From an uncultured Pelagibacteraceae bacterium (GTDB taxonomy: Bacteria > Pseudomonadota > Alphaproteobacteria > Pelagibacterales > Pelagibacteraceae): DNA of 64,000 nt. The DNA lies in NCBI GenBank assembly GCA_902604575.1, contig CACKZH010000002.1, positions 17,320 through 81,319 on the forward strand, read 5' to 3'. The position numbers and the translations under genes are program-made. The number at the start of each line of letters is the position of its first letter. The stretch's first letter is position 1. A model generated the notes under the pieces. That model searched no databases, had not been told where the DNA came from, and saw only the letters and a program-made list of their open reading frames with translations. Below are positions 8,225 to 18,640 of the stretch, in pieces.

Positions 8225-9097
8225 ATGAAAGCTGGAAAGATATTAGCAGGAGTGTTAGTTGCAATCGGAGTTGTAGCTTTTTTATCAGTAATTATAGTAA
8301 AAGAAGTTAACCAAGCCATAATTCTTCAATTTGGTGATCCAAAAAGAATAATAATGAAGCCAGGATTAAACTTTAAAATTCCTTTTATTCAAAACGTAGT
8401 TTATTTAGATAAAAGAATATTAAACTTAGATGCTCCACCAGAAGAGGTTATTGCATCAGATCAGAAACGTTTAATTGTTGATGCATTTGCAAGATTCCAG
8501 ATTGTTGATCCACTTAAGTTTTACATTTCAGTAGGAAATGAAAGAGTTGCAAGATCAAGATTGTCTACAATTATAAATTCAAGAATTAGAAATGTATTAG
8601 GTCAAGAGGAATTACAAACATTACTATCTAAAGATAGATCGAAGCAAATGGCTTTAATTAAAGAAGGTGTTAATAATGAAGCACAAAATTTTGGAATTAA
8701 CATTGTAGATGTAAGAATTAAAAGAGCCGATCTTCCTCAAGCAAACAGTGATGCGATTTATAGAAGAATGCAGACTGAAAGGGAGAGAGAAGCTAAAGAA
8801 TTTAGAGCGAAAGGTGCGGAAATGGCAGTAACAATTACTTCAACTGCCGATAAAGAAGTTACAGTAATCTTGGCCGATGCACAAAAACAATCTGAAATTA
8901 TGAAAGGTGAAGGTGATGGATCAAGAAACAAAATCTTTGCTGAGGCATTTGGTCAAGATCCAGAATTTTTTGCTTTCTATAGAGCTATGCAAGCATATGA
9001 AAAAGCTCTTATTGGTGGTGAAACCTCTTTAATTTTATCACCTGATAGTGAATTTTTTAAATTTTTTGGAAATATAAAACCTGAAATCCAACAATAA
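8225..9097 (+). CDS. hflC: FtsH protease modulator HflC (SPFH family)
   Basis: 290 residues, the usual length. An N-terminal membrane helix (about 6-25, AGVLVAIGVVAFLSVIIV) precedes the band-7 domain that opens with VNQAIILQFGDPKRI, then a helical tail with the conserved EGDGSRNKIFAEAFGQDPEF. It is the partner of HflK in the FtsH-HflKC complex. It lies 1 nt after hflK and 7 nt before the DUF2065 gene. Confidence 0.96.
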   Translation: MKAGKILAGVLVAIGVVAFLSVIIVKEVNQAIILQFGDPKRIIMKPGLNFKIPFIQNVVYLDKRILNLDAPPEEVIASDQKRLIVDAFARFQIVDPLKFYISVGNERVARSRLSTIINSRIRNVLGQEELQTLLSKDRSKQMALIKEGVNNEAQNFGINIVDVRIKRADLPQANSDAIYRRMQTEREREAKEFRAKGAEMAVTITSTADKEVTVILADAQKQSEIMKGEGDGSRNKIFAEAFGQDPEFFAFYRAMQAYEKALIGGETSLILSPDSEFFKFFGNIKPEIQQ

Positions 9098-9104
9098 TTC
9101 TTAA

Positions 9105-9290
9105 ATGCGTGAGCTAGTTATAGCTTTTGGTCTTTTCTTGTTTATTGAAGGAATTTTATACGCCTTATTTCCAGCAAAAATGAAAAGTATGTTAAAAAAA
9201 TTAGAACTTGTTAAGCATAGTCAGCTTAGATCGGGTGGACTTATTTTTGCAGTAATAGGTTTTATAATTATTTATTACATTAAGAGCTAA
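9105..9290 (+). CDS. DUF2065 family small membrane protein (YjeT-like)
   Basis: 61 residues with two hydrophobic helices (about 3-20 and 44-60) joined by a basic loop KMKSMLKKLELVKHSQLRSG. The spacing and the RSGGLIFAVIGFIIIY end match DUF2065. In many Proteobacteria this gene sits directly after hflKC, as here, and before degP, so a role in membrane protein quality control is a reasonable guess; no function is established. One nt separates its stop from the degP ATG. Confidence 0.8.
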   Translation: MRELVIAFGLFLFIEGILYALFPAKMKSMLKKLELVKHSQLRSGGLIFAVIGFIIIYYIKS

Positions 9291-9291
9291 T

Positions 9292-10707
9292 ATGGCAAAA
9301 ATTAAAATTATATTTTTAACAATAGTTTTATCATTCACTTTTTCTTTAAATGTAAATTCTAAACCAGTTCCTGCTTCTTTTGCAGATCTTGCAGAAACAT
9401 TAATGCCATCTGTCGTTAATATTTCTACTACAACAACTGTTGTGACAAACACAAATCCTTTTCCTTTTCAGTTTCCGCCAGGATCTCCTTTTGAGGATAT
9501 GTTTAAAGAATTTGGAACACCCCAGGAAAGACAATCAGCTGCACTAGGTTCTGGATTTATAATTGATGAGAAAGGAATTGTTATAACTAATAACCATGTT
9601 ATTCAAGATGCTGACGATATCATTGTTAGAGTTAATGGTGATCAAGAATTTAAAGCAAAGGTTCTAGGTGCTGACCCTTTAATGGATATTGCTGTTTTGC
9701 AATTAGAAACAGATGAAAAGTTTGTCCCAGTAGCATTTGGAGATTCAGATAAAGCTAGAATTGGCGATTGGGTTTTAGCAATTGGAAATCCTTTTGGTTT
9801 AGGTGGAACTGTTACTGCAGGAATTATTTCAGCAAGAAATCGGTCAATAGGTTTATCAAGATATGAAGATTTTATACAAACTGATGCATCTATAAATTCT
9901 GGAAATTCTGGTGGGCCTTTGTTTGACATGGAAGGAAATGTAATTGGAATTAATACAGCAATACTTGGACGTAATGGCTCGATTGGAATTGGATTTTCTA
10001 TACCATCAAACAGTGCTCAAATTGTAATTAAACAATTAATCGAATTTGGTGAAACAAAAAGGGGATGGTTAGGAGTTAGAATTCAAGATGTAACAAAAGA
10101 AATTGCTGAAGTTGAAAAATTAGATAAAGCAAGAGGAGCACTTGTTGCAAGTGTTGCTGAAAATAGCCCCTCAGAAAAAGCAGGAATTCGAGCTGGCGAT
10201 ATTATTTTAGAGTTTAATGGAGAAAAAATAAATTTAATGAAAGAACTTCCAGCGATTGTTGCAAGAACAGAAGTTGGAAAAAAAGTTGAAGTTAAAATTT
10301 GGAGGGATAAAAAAGAGATTATTAAAAATGTTATTTTAGGAAGATTAGAAACTTCAGATGATTTTAAAATAAGTAAAAATCAAGAAACTCAAAAACAAAA
10401 TAATGAAGAAATAATTGAAAGTTTAAGAATTGCAGTAAGACCATTAACTAAAGAAGATATTAAAAATAGAAACTTACCAAATCAGACAACAGGACTTGTG
10501 ATAACAAAAATTGCAAACAATAGCCCTGTGGCTAATTCAATAGAACTTAATAGTATTATTGTTGAAGCTCAGAAGAAAAAAATTAGATCAGCAGATGATT
10601 TAAGAAATATTACAAAGGAAGTTTTGAATTCAAATCAAAAGACAGTTTTACTTGCAATCTATAATAATCAAAATCAACGAAGATACATTGGTATAAAGCT
10701 AGATTGA
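9292..10707 (+). CDS. degP: Periplasmic Do-type serine protease
   Basis: 471 residues. The N-terminal signal peptide spans about 1-24. The trypsin-like domain has the triad His102 (TNNHVIQDADD), Asp132 (DPLMDIAVLQ) and Ser206 (SGNSGGPLFD). Two PDZ domains follow (about 250-345 and 380-470), the first with GWLGVRIQ. It degrades or refolds damaged envelope proteins. Co-transcription with hflKC and DUF2065 makes an envelope stress module. DegP, DegQ and MucD-type paralogues cannot be separated from sequence alone. Confidence 0.9.
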   Translation: MAKIKIIFLTIVLSFTFSLNVNSKPVPASFADLAETLMPSVVNISTTTTVVTNTNPFPFQFPPGSPFEDMFKEFGTPQERQSAALGSGFIIDEKGIVITNNHVIQDADDIIVRVNGDQEFKAKVLGADPLMDIAVLQLETDEKFVPVAFGDSDKARIGDWVLAIGNPFGLGGTVTAGIISARNRSIGLSRYEDFIQTDASINSGNSGGPLFDMEGNVIGINTAILGRNGSIGIGFSIPSNSAQIVIKQLIEFGETKRGWLGVRIQDVTKEIAEVEKLDKARGALVASVAENSPSEKAGIRAGDIILEFNGEKINLMKELPAIVARTEVGKKVEVKIWRDKKEIIKNVILGRLETSDDFKISKNQETQKQNNEEIIESLRIAVRPLTKEDIKNRNLPNQTTGLVITKIANNSPVANSIELNSIIVEAQKKKIRSADDLRNITKEVLNSNQKTVLLAIYNNQNQRRYIGIKLD

Positions 10708-10709
10708 TC

Positions 10710-11618
10710 ATGGATTTAAAATCCAAGATTATATTAATCTCAGGTCCTACAGCTTCAGGAAAATCAAGTTTTGCAATTAAGTTTGCAAAAAAAGTTAATG
10801 GAGAAATTATTAATGCAGACAGTATGCAAGTATACAAACAGCTTAAAATTTTATCGGCTAGACCAGATCCAAAAAAATGCCAGAAAATAAAACATCATTT
10901 GTATGGTTTTCATAATGTTACAAAAAACTTTTCAACAGGTGATTGGCTTAAGCTAGTAATTAAAAAAATTGGTGAAGTTCAAAAAAGAAAAAAAACTCCA
11001 ATTCTTGTTGGGGGTACAGGCTTATACTTTAAAGCTTTAACTGATGGTTTGGTTAAAATACCAAATATTTCATTAAAATTAAGAATTCAAATTAGAGATT
11101 TACAAAAAAAACTTGGACAAAAGAAGTTTTATGAAAAATTATTAAAATTAGATCCATCCTTAATGGGAAAAATAAACCCTACAGACACTCAAAGATCTAT
11201 CAGAGCTTATGAAGTAAAAAAGTTTACAAAAAAATCTCTACATGAATGGTTTAAAAATACAAAATCAAACTTCATGGAAGATGATTTTTTTAAAGTTTAT
11301 ATTGATTACCCAAGACAAGAATTAATTGAGCGGATTAATATAAGAACAAATGAGATGATAGAAAATGGAGCAATAACAGAAGTAAAAGATTTTATAAAGC
11401 TAAGGGTTAGAAAAGATAAAAGCGCTAACAAAGCTATTGGAGTTAATGAAATTAGAGAATATTTAAAAAAACAAAAAGATTTGAAGGATACTGAGGAAAA
11501 AATAGCCATAAAAACTAGACAATACGCCAAAAGACAAAGTACTTGGGCTAGAGGCAATATGATGAACTGGATAAAACTAAAGCCACAAGACATAAATAAT
11601 TTTTTGAAAAAAATTTAA
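10710..11618 (+). CDS. miaA: tRNA dimethylallyltransferase
   Basis: 302 residues from the ATG at 10710, 2 nt after the degP stop; an in-frame TTG at 10704 would overlap degP and is less likely. It adds dimethylallyl to A37 of tRNAs reading UNN codons. The P-loop GPTASGKSS is at about 12-20, with NADSMQVYKQLKILSARP and LVGGTGLYFKAL following, all typical of MiaA. The C-terminal RQYAKRQSTWARGNM is the conserved tRNA-binding stretch. Last gene of the hflK run. Confidence 0.95.
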   Translation: MDLKSKIILISGPTASGKSSFAIKFAKKVNGEIINADSMQVYKQLKILSARPDPKKCQKIKHHLYGFHNVTKNFSTGDWLKLVIKKIGEVQKRKKTPILVGGTGLYFKALTDGLVKIPNISLKLRIQIRDLQKKLGQKKFYEKLLKLDPSLMGKINPTDTQRSIRAYEVKKFTKKSLHEWFKNTKSNFMEDDFFKVYIDYPRQELIERINIRTNEMIENGAITEVKDFIKLRVRKDKSANKAIGVNEIREYLKKQKDLKDTEEKIAIKTRQYAKRQSTWARGNMMNWIKLKPQDINNFLKKI

Positions 11619-11635
11619 AATTTTCATTCTTAAAC

Positions 11636-11665
11636 TTGACCAATGAGCACAACTTCAGCTAGATT
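11636..11665 (+). promoter_or_regulatory. Putative ilv operon promoter (leaderless)
   Basis: TTGACC (11636-11641), 18-bp spacer, TAGATT (11660-11665), and the ilvB ATG at 11671. The expected transcription start falls on or next to the ATG and no Shine-Dalgarno is visible. There is no room for a peptide attenuator between promoter and gene, so ilv control here would not be by classical leader attenuation. Confidence 0.45.
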
Positions 11666-11670
11666 GCATA

Positions 11671-13437
11671 ATGCCAAAATTATTAACTGGAGCAGAAATT
11701 GTATTTAAATGTCTTGAAGACCAAAAGGTTGAACATATCTTTGGTTATCCAGGTGGTGCAGTGTTACCAATTTATGATGAATTAAAAAATCATCCTTCTA
11801 TAAAACATATTTTAGTTAGACACGAGCAAGGTGCTGGTCATGCAGCTGAAGGTTATGCAAGATCATCAGGAAAACCTGGCGTAGTTTTAGTTACATCAGG
11901 TCCTGGGGCAACTAATGTTGTCACAGCTTTAACAGATGCTTATATGGATTCCGTTCCTTTAGTTTGTATTTCTGGTCAAGTTCCAACACATTTAATTGGA
12001 ACAGACGCATTTCAAGAATGTGACACCACAGGAATTACAAGACCATGTACGAAACATAATTGGCTAGTTAAAGATATAAATGATCTTTCAAAAGTTATGC
12101 ATGAAGCTTTTACAGTTGCAACAACAGGAAGACCTGGACCAGTTTTGATTGATATTCCAAAAGATATTCAGTTTGCAAAAGCAAAATATAAAAAACCAAA
12201 TAAAGAAAAAAAATTAAATGGAAAATCCCATAATAAATTTTCTCAAGATCAAATTGATGAATTAGTGACATTATTAAGCAAAACTAAAAAACCAATAATT
12301 TATAGTGGTGGAGGAGTAATTAATTCAGGGCCAAAAGCAAGTCAGGCTCTAAGAGAATTTGTTGAGCTAACTGGTTTTCCTATAACTTCTACACTTCAGG
12401 GATTAGGTGCGTACCCTGGGGATGATAATCAATTTTTAGGAATGCTTGGTATGCATGGTACGTATGAAGCAAATAATGCTATGCATGATTGCGATCTATT
12501 AATTAACATTGGCGCAAGATTTGACGATCGTATTACTGGAAAAATTGATGAGTTTTCACCAAATTCAAAAAAGGTTCATATTGATATAGACCCATCATCA
12601 ATTAATAAAATTATCAAAGTGGATCTTGCAATAGTTGGAGACGTTACGAGTGTAATCAGTAAAATTAATAAAACAATTGCTAAAAGAAAAAATGGTCATA
12701 GCAAGTCAAATAAATCAAATATAGCTAAGTGGTGGGAGCAAATCGAAAAATGGAGGGAAAAAGACTCTCTTAATTTTGTAAATAGTGATGAAAGTATAAA
12801 ACCTCAACATGCTGTTCAAAGACTTTATGAATTAACCAAAGATAAAGATACTTATGTTACTACCGAGGTTGGACAACATCAAATGTGGGCTGCTCAGCAT
12901 TATAAATTTAATAAACCAAATAGATGGATGACATCTGGCGGTTTAGGAACTATGGGGTATGGACTGCCAGCAGCAGTTGGTGTTCAAATTGCTCATCCTG
13001 AAAAATTAGTAATTGATATTGCTGGAGAAGCTTCGGTTTTAATGACTATGCAAGAAATGTCTACTGCAGTTCAATATAATCTTCCAATAAAAATATTTAT
13101 TTTAAATAATCAGTACATGGGAATGGTAAGACAATGGCAAGAATTACTGCACGAAAAAAATTATTCTGAAAGTTATTCTGAAGCATTACCGGATTTCATG
13201 AAAATGGCAGAAGCTTATGGATGCAAAGGAATTAAAGCAGACAATCCAGCTGATCTTGATGATAAAATTCAAGAAATGATTGATTATGATGGACCAGTTA
13301 TATTTGATTGTCACGTGGATCCTAACGAGAATTGCTTCCCAATGATACCATCTGGAAAACCTCATAACCAAATGATCTTGGGTCCAAAAGATCAAGAGGA
13401 AAACAAAATTAAAGGAAAAGGCAAAGCCTTAGTATAA
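11671..13437 (+). CDS. ilvB: Acetolactate synthase large (catalytic) subunit
   Basis: 588 residues. ThDP- and FAD-dependent condensation of pyruvate to acetolactate or acetohydroxybutyrate, the first common step of Val/Leu/Ile synthesis. The N-terminal FGYPGGAVLPIYDEL and the catalytic Glu segment RHEQGAGHAAEGYARS (about 50-65), TSGPGATNVVT, and the C-terminal ThDP region with NNQYMGMVRQWQELLHE identify the biosynthetic type. The ThDP motif begins AGEAS where many family members have AGDAS. It is followed by ilvH after 5 nt. Confidence 0.96.
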   Translation: MPKLLTGAEIVFKCLEDQKVEHIFGYPGGAVLPIYDELKNHPSIKHILVRHEQGAGHAAEGYARSSGKPGVVLVTSGPGATNVVTALTDAYMDSVPLVCISGQVPTHLIGTDAFQECDTTGITRPCTKHNWLVKDINDLSKVMHEAFTVATTGRPGPVLIDIPKDIQFAKAKYKKPNKEKKLNGKSHNKFSQDQIDELVTLLSKTKKPIIYSGGGVINSGPKASQALREFVELTGFPITSTLQGLGAYPGDDNQFLGMLGMHGTYEANNAMHDCDLLINIGARFDDRITGKIDEFSPNSKKVHIDIDPSSINKIIKVDLAIVGDVTSVISKINKTIAKRKNGHSKSNKSNIAKWWEQIEKWREKDSLNFVNSDESIKPQHAVQRLYELTKDKDTYVTTEVGQHQMWAAQHYKFNKPNRWMTSGGLGTMGYGLPAAVGVQIAHPEKLVIDIAGEASVLMTMQEMSTAVQYNLPIKIFILNNQYMGMVRQWQELLHEKNYSESYSEALPDFMKMAEAYGCKGIKADNPADLDDKIQEMIDYDGPVIFDCHVDPNENCFPMIPSGKPHNQMILGPKDQEENKIKGKGKALV

Positions 13438-13442
13438 TCATA

Positions 13443-13991
13443 ATGCCGAAATCAAAATCAGCTTATAGCGTTCCTACAAAGAAACAAAAACCAGATACGT
13501 ACATTTTTGTTGTTTGGGTAGATAATGAGGCTGGAGTTTTGGCAAGGGTAGTAGGTTTATTTTCTGGGCGAGGATATAACATCGAGTCATTGGCAGTTGC
13601 AGAAGTTGATGCAGTTAAAAATATTTCAAGAATAACAATTGTTACTACCGGAACACCTCAAGTAATTGACCAAATAAGACTTCAATTAACTAAATTAGTG
13701 CCCGTTCATAAAGTTGCTGAGTTTAAAAGAGAAGACAAAGACGTAATATTCAAGGAAATGGCTTTGTTTAAAGTTGTGGGCAAAAGAAATAAAATTGAAA
13801 AATGTTTAAATGCTTGTAAAAAATTTAATCCCGTAATATTAGATGAAACAAAATCTTCAGCAGTAATTCAAATAACTGCTCTAAGAAGAGAAATTGATGT
13901 AATGAATAAAAAATTAAAGCCTTTGGGACTTGTAAGTACTTCGAGAACAGGGGCAGTAGCTATGACCAGAGGTGCAAAAATATTTAATTAA
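13443..13991 (+). CDS. ilvH: Acetolactate synthase small (regulatory) subunit
   Basis: 182 residues. An ACT domain at about 20-95 (VWVDNEAGVLARVVGLFSGR, RGYNIESLAVA) senses valine in the family; the C-terminal half activates the large subunit. A basic N-terminal extension of about 18 residues is present. It sits between ilvB (5 nt) and ilvC (18 nt), so the three are one operon. Confidence 0.95.
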   Translation: MPKSKSAYSVPTKKQKPDTYIFVVWVDNEAGVLARVVGLFSGRGYNIESLAVAEVDAVKNISRITIVTTGTPQVIDQIRLQLTKLVPVHKVAEFKREDKDVIFKEMALFKVVGKRNKIEKCLNACKKFNPVILDETKSSAVIQITALRREIDVMNKKLKPLGLVSTSRTGAVAMTRGAKIFN

Positions 13992-15032
<1,041 letters not shown>

Positions 15033-15044
15033 ATTTTATTGGTA

Positions 15045-15063
15045 AATTATTGCTACAATAATT
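15045..15063 (+). terminator. Hairpin after ilvC
   Basis: AATTATTG-CTA-CAATAATT, an 8-bp AT-rich stem with a 3-nt loop, 13 nt after the ilvC stop. It has no T-run, so it may be a weak terminator or 3' end stabiliser rather than a full intrinsic terminator. Confidence 0.3.
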
Positions 15064-15114
15064 CGATTATTTCACCTATACTTTTTTAAATAAAATTAAA
15101 AAACGAGGGGAAAA

Positions 15115-16677
15115 ATGAAGACTAAAAATATAGTAAGAATACTATTGTCATTAGTTCTAGTATTCGGATTTTCTTCAGCATGGGCAAAAACTATTAAATG
15201 GTCTATGCAAGGAGACAGTCTAACACTAGATCCACATGCGCAAAATGAGGGTCCAACTACTCAAGTATCTAGACAAGTTTATGAAGCTCTAGTTCAAAGA
15301 GGCTTGGATATGAAAATAGGGCCTGCTTTAGCAACAAAATGGAAAGCTACTGATCCAAATACTTGGATTTTTACTTTGAGAGAAGATGCTAAGTTTTCAG
15401 ATGGTTCTGGAATGACGTCAGCAGATGTTGTGTTTAGTATATTAAGAGCTAAGCAAAGAACATCAGACTTTAAAGAATACATTAGTACAGTTTCAAATGT
15501 TGAGGCAGTTGGAGATTACTCAGTTAAAATAACCACAAGTAAACCTAACCCTATTCTTTTGAACCAATTGTCTAACATTTTTATAATGTCTAAAGCTTGG
15601 TCAGAAAAAAACTTTGCAATGTCACCACAAAACTGGGATGCAGGACAAGAAACTTTCTCTGCTACTAATGCCATGGGAACTGGTCCTTTTAAAATAACCT
15701 TAAGAGAGCCTAACACCAAGACAGTGTTTAAAAGAAATAAACATTGGTGGGGTGAGATGAAAGATAAAAAAGTAACTCAAATTGAATTACTTCCGATTAA
15801 AAATGCAGCTACAAGAGTTGCAGCTTTATTATCAGGAGAAATTGACATTGTTACTGACGCACCAGTTCAAGATTTAAAAAGAATTGGATCTTCTTCAGGT
15901 CATAAAGTTGAAAGTACAGCTCAGATGAGAACAATTTTCTTAGGTATGGATCAAGCAGCTGATAAGTTGAGAACTGGTAATACAGGCGATAATCCATTCA
16001 AGAAAAAAGAAGTAAGACAAGCTCTTTATCAAGCAATCGATATTGAAGCGATCAAGAAAAAAGTTATGAGAGGTTTAAGTGAACCAGCAGGTATTATAAC
16101 TTTCCCTGGTGTAAATGGATACACAGCGGACCTTGATAAAAGATTACCTTACGATATTGATGCTGCAAAAAATCTTTTAGCTAGTGCAGGATATCCTAAT
16201 GGTTTTGATGTAGAGCTAAGATGTCCAAATGACAGATATGTAAATGACGAAGCAATTTGTACAGCTGTTGTAGGTATGTTAGGGAAGATCGGTGTAAATG
16301 TTAATTTATTTGCACAGACTAAAAGTAAACACTTTAAAGAGCTTAAAGATAATCAAGGTGATTTCTATATGCTAGGATGGGGTGTTCCAACCTTGGACAG
16401 TCATTATGTTTTCCATTACTTATATGAAAGCGGAGCTAGCTGGAATAAAGTAAATTTCAGTAATTCAGATGTTGACGCCGCGATTAGAGTTATGGAGGGT
16501 GAAGTTGACCTTGATAAAAGAAATGCTGCAATTGCAAAAGCTTGGAAAATTGTAAAAGATGATATTTCATATCTTCCTTTACATCACCAAGTAATTTCTT
16601 GGGCAGCTAAGAGTAATGTTAATGTTCCTATCAGACCGAATAACGAACCATTATTCCGAACTGCTAGCTTTAATTAA
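15115..16677 (+). CDS. Peptide-type ABC transporter substrate-binding protein (SBP_bac_5)
   Basis: 520 residues. The signal peptide is about 1-24 (VRILLSLVLVFGFSSAWA). The mature protein begins KTIKWSMQGDSLTLDPHA, and GPALATKWKATDPNTWIFTLRE and GTGPFKI are typical of the DppA/OppA cluster. It would capture a peptide or related ligand in the periplasm for the permeases encoded just downstream. Ribosome site GAGGGG precedes the ATG, and a candidate -10 TATACT lies at 15077-15082. The ligand cannot be told from sequence: the family also binds opines, nickel and glutathione. Confidence 0.9.
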   Translation: MKTKNIVRILLSLVLVFGFSSAWAKTIKWSMQGDSLTLDPHAQNEGPTTQVSRQVYEALVQRGLDMKIGPALATKWKATDPNTWIFTLREDAKFSDGSGMTSADVVFSILRAKQRTSDFKEYISTVSNVEAVGDYSVKITTSKPNPILLNQLSNIFIMSKAWSEKNFAMSPQNWDAGQETFSATNAMGTGPFKITLREPNTKTVFKRNKHWWGEMKDKKVTQIELLPIKNAATRVAALLSGEIDIVTDAPVQDLKRIGSSSGHKVESTAQMRTIFLGMDQAADKLRTGNTGDNPFKKKEVRQALYQAIDIEAIKKKVMRGLSEPAGIITFPGVNGYTADLDKRLPYDIDAAKNLLASAGYPNGFDVELRCPNDRYVNDEAICTAVVGMLGKIGVNVNLFAQTKSKHFKELKDNQGDFYMLGWGVPTLDSHYVFHYLYESGASWNKVNFSNSDVDAAIRVMEGEVDLDKRNAAIAKAWKIVKDDISYLPLHHQVISWAAKSNVNVPIRPNNEPLFRTASFN

Positions 16678-16686
16678 ATAAAATTA

Positions 16687-16717
16687 TTACAAGCCCTTTT
16701 CAAAAAAGGGCTTGTAA
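16687..16717 (+). terminator. Perfect 14-bp hairpin between binding protein and permease
   Basis: TTACAAGCCCTTTT (16687-16700) and AAAAGGGCTTGTAA (16704-16717) pair perfectly around a 3-nt loop. No long T-run follows. In binding-protein operons such hairpins stabilise the upstream message or partly terminate, so that the binding protein is made in excess over the membrane parts; that role here is inference. Confidence 0.7.
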
Positions 16718-16734
16718 ATTCTAACCTTCACAAA

Positions 16735-17718
16735 TTGATTAAATATTTTTTTAAAAGATTGTTTCAATCAGCTTTGGTAATGCTAGTTGTTGCCTTTGTT
16801 TCTTTCTCTTTATTTAATTTTGTTGGAGACCCAATTAATAATATGGTTGGAGAGGAAACTTCAGATGAAGAAAGAGCTGAATTGAGAGAAACATTAGGGT
16901 TAATGGATCCAATTCATGTTCAATTTACAAGATTTGTTATAAATGCTTCTCAAGGTGAATTTGGGATATCTTACCAATTGAGAAGACCTGTTTCTGAGTT
17001 AATAGTTGAGAGACTGCCAGCAACTATAGAACTTGTAGTTATTTCTGCATTAATTGCCTTAGTTACAGGGACTTTATTAGGAGTTTATACTGGAATTAAT
17101 AGAAAAGGATTTTTAAGCGATATTATTTTGGCTGTTTCCTTGCTAGGGGTATCACTCCCCACATTTGTAATTGGTATTCTATTTATTTACTTATTTGCAG
17201 TTATTTTAGGAATATTACCATCTTTTGGTAGAGGCGAAGTTGTTGACCTAGGTTTTTGGACTACAGGTTTTTTGACAATTTCTGGGCTTAAAGCAATTAT
17301 ACTTCCTTCAGTTACACTAAGCCTTTTTCAAATGACCTATATTATCAGATTAGTTAGAGCTGAGATGATGGAAATCTTACAAACTGATTATATTAAATTT
17401 GCACGTGCACGAGGTATTAGTGAAAAAAGTATAAAATATAAACATGCATTAAAAAATGGATTAATACCAGTAATTACTATTGCAGGAATTAACATTGGAA
17501 CTTTGATTGCATTTTCTATTATTACTGAAACAGTTTTTCAGTGGCCTGGAATGGGTTTCTTATTTATTCAAGCGGTACAATTTGTAGATATTCCAATTAT
17601 GTCTGCGTATTTAGTTTTCATTGCTTTTGTCTTTGTTATGATAAATTTTATAGTTGATATTTTATACTATTTTATTGATCCAAGAATTAGAGTTAAAGGA
17701 GATGTTGCAAGTGGATAA
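16735..17718 (+). CDS. Peptide-type ABC transporter permease (DppB-like)
   Basis: 327 residues from TTG at 16735 (MIKYFFKRLFQS). An N-terminal helix (about 9-28), a periplasmic loop with the MDPIHVQFTRFV region, then five further helices; the EAA-type coupling segment is ARARGISEKSIKYKHALKNG (about 222-241). First permease half of the peptide importer. A weak TTG start after the hairpin fits lower synthesis than the binding protein. The 3' end overlaps the next permease. Confidence 0.9.
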   Translation: MIKYFFKRLFQSALVMLVVAFVSFSLFNFVGDPINNMVGEETSDEERAELRETLGLMDPIHVQFTRFVINASQGEFGISYQLRRPVSELIVERLPATIELVVISALIALVTGTLLGVYTGINRKGFLSDIILAVSLLGVSLPTFVIGILFIYLFAVILGILPSFGRGEVVDLGFWTTGFLTISGLKAIILPSVTLSLFQMTYIIRLVRAEMMEILQTDYIKFARARGISEKSIKYKHALKNGLIPVITIAGINIGTLIAFSIITETVFQWPGMGFLFIQAVQFVDIPIMSAYLVFIAFVFVMINFIVDILYYFIDPRIRVKGDVASG

Positions 17719-18640
17719 TAATTCTTTAACTACATGGGGCAGGATAAAAGATAGTGATATTTATTATAGCTTCATTAAATCACCAACTGCAATAGTGTCT
17801 TCAGTAATATTATTTATAATTTTTTTCTGTTCTTTTTTTGTTGAATTTATAACACCTTATAATCCTTTTGATCCATCTTCGTTATCCCTTATGGATGCTT
17901 TTACACCACCTTCTTGGACTGAAGACGGACTTGCTAAATTTATTTTAGGAACAGATGGTCAAGGTAGAGATATGTTATCAACAATTTTATATGGATCTAG
18001 AATTTCACTAATAGTTGGTTTTTCAGCAATTATATTTAGTTTGGTTCTTGGTGTTGGTTTAGGATTAACTGCTGGATTTTTTGGTGGAAAATATGAAATG
18101 ATAGTAATGAGACTAACCGACGTTCAGTTAACTGTTCCAAGTATTTTAATGGCTCTTTTAGTTGATGGTATAGCAAGAGGATTGATATCAAGAGAAATGC
18201 ATGATGAAATGGCAGTTTATGTTTTGATATTTGCAATCGGAATTTCCGAGTGGCCACAATTTGCAAGAGTATCTAGGGCCGCAACATTAGTTGAAAAAAA
18301 TAAGGATTATGTTTCTGCATCAACAATTATTGGTGTTTCTAATTTAATAATTATGTTTAAGCACATTTTGCCAAATATATTAAGACCAGTATTAGTTATA
18401 GGAACAATTGGTTTAGCACTGGCGATAATAGCTGAGTCGACTTTGAGCTTTTTAGGCGTAGGTGTACCACCAACTACACCTTCTTTAGGCACTTTAATAA
18501 GATTGGGTAATGATTTTTTATTTTCAGGAGAATGGTGGATTACTTTTTTTCCAGCAATATTCTTAGTTATTTTAGCATTTTCAATTAATTTATTAGGAGA
18601 TTGGATGAGAGATACACTTAATCCAAAATTAAAAAAATGA
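17702..18640 (+). CDS. Peptide-type ABC transporter permease (DppC-like)
   Basis: 312 residues from ATG 17702 (MLQVDNNS), overlapping the preceding gene by 17 nt; the frame is open to 17654 but a longer start would run 65 nt into that gene. GTG at 17711 is also possible. Second permease half with LGTDGQGRDMLSTILYGSRISL (DppC hallmark), six helices and the coupling stretch around ARVSRAATLVEKNKDYVSAS (about 197-216). Its stop overlaps the start of the ATPase gene (ATGA). Confidence 0.9.
   Translation: MLQVDNNSLTTWGRIKDSDIYYSFIKSPTAIVSSVILFIIFFCSFFVEFITPYNPFDPSSLSLMDAFTPPSWTEDGLAKFILGTDGQGRDMLSTILYGSRISLIVGFSAIIFSLVLGVGLGLTAGFFGGKYEMIVMRLTDVQLTVPSILMALLVDGIARGLISREMHDEMAVYVLIFAIGISEWPQFARVSRAATLVEKNKDYVSASTIIGVSNLIIMFKHILPNILRPVLVIGTIGLALAIIAESTLSFLGVGVPPTTPSLGTLIRLGNDFLFSGEWWITFFPAIFLVILAFSINLLGDWMRDTLNPKLKK

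Noticed and set aside
17654-17701. Longer start for the DppC-like permease
   Set aside because: Would overlap the preceding permease by 65 nt; the added residues are out-of-frame DppB sequence.
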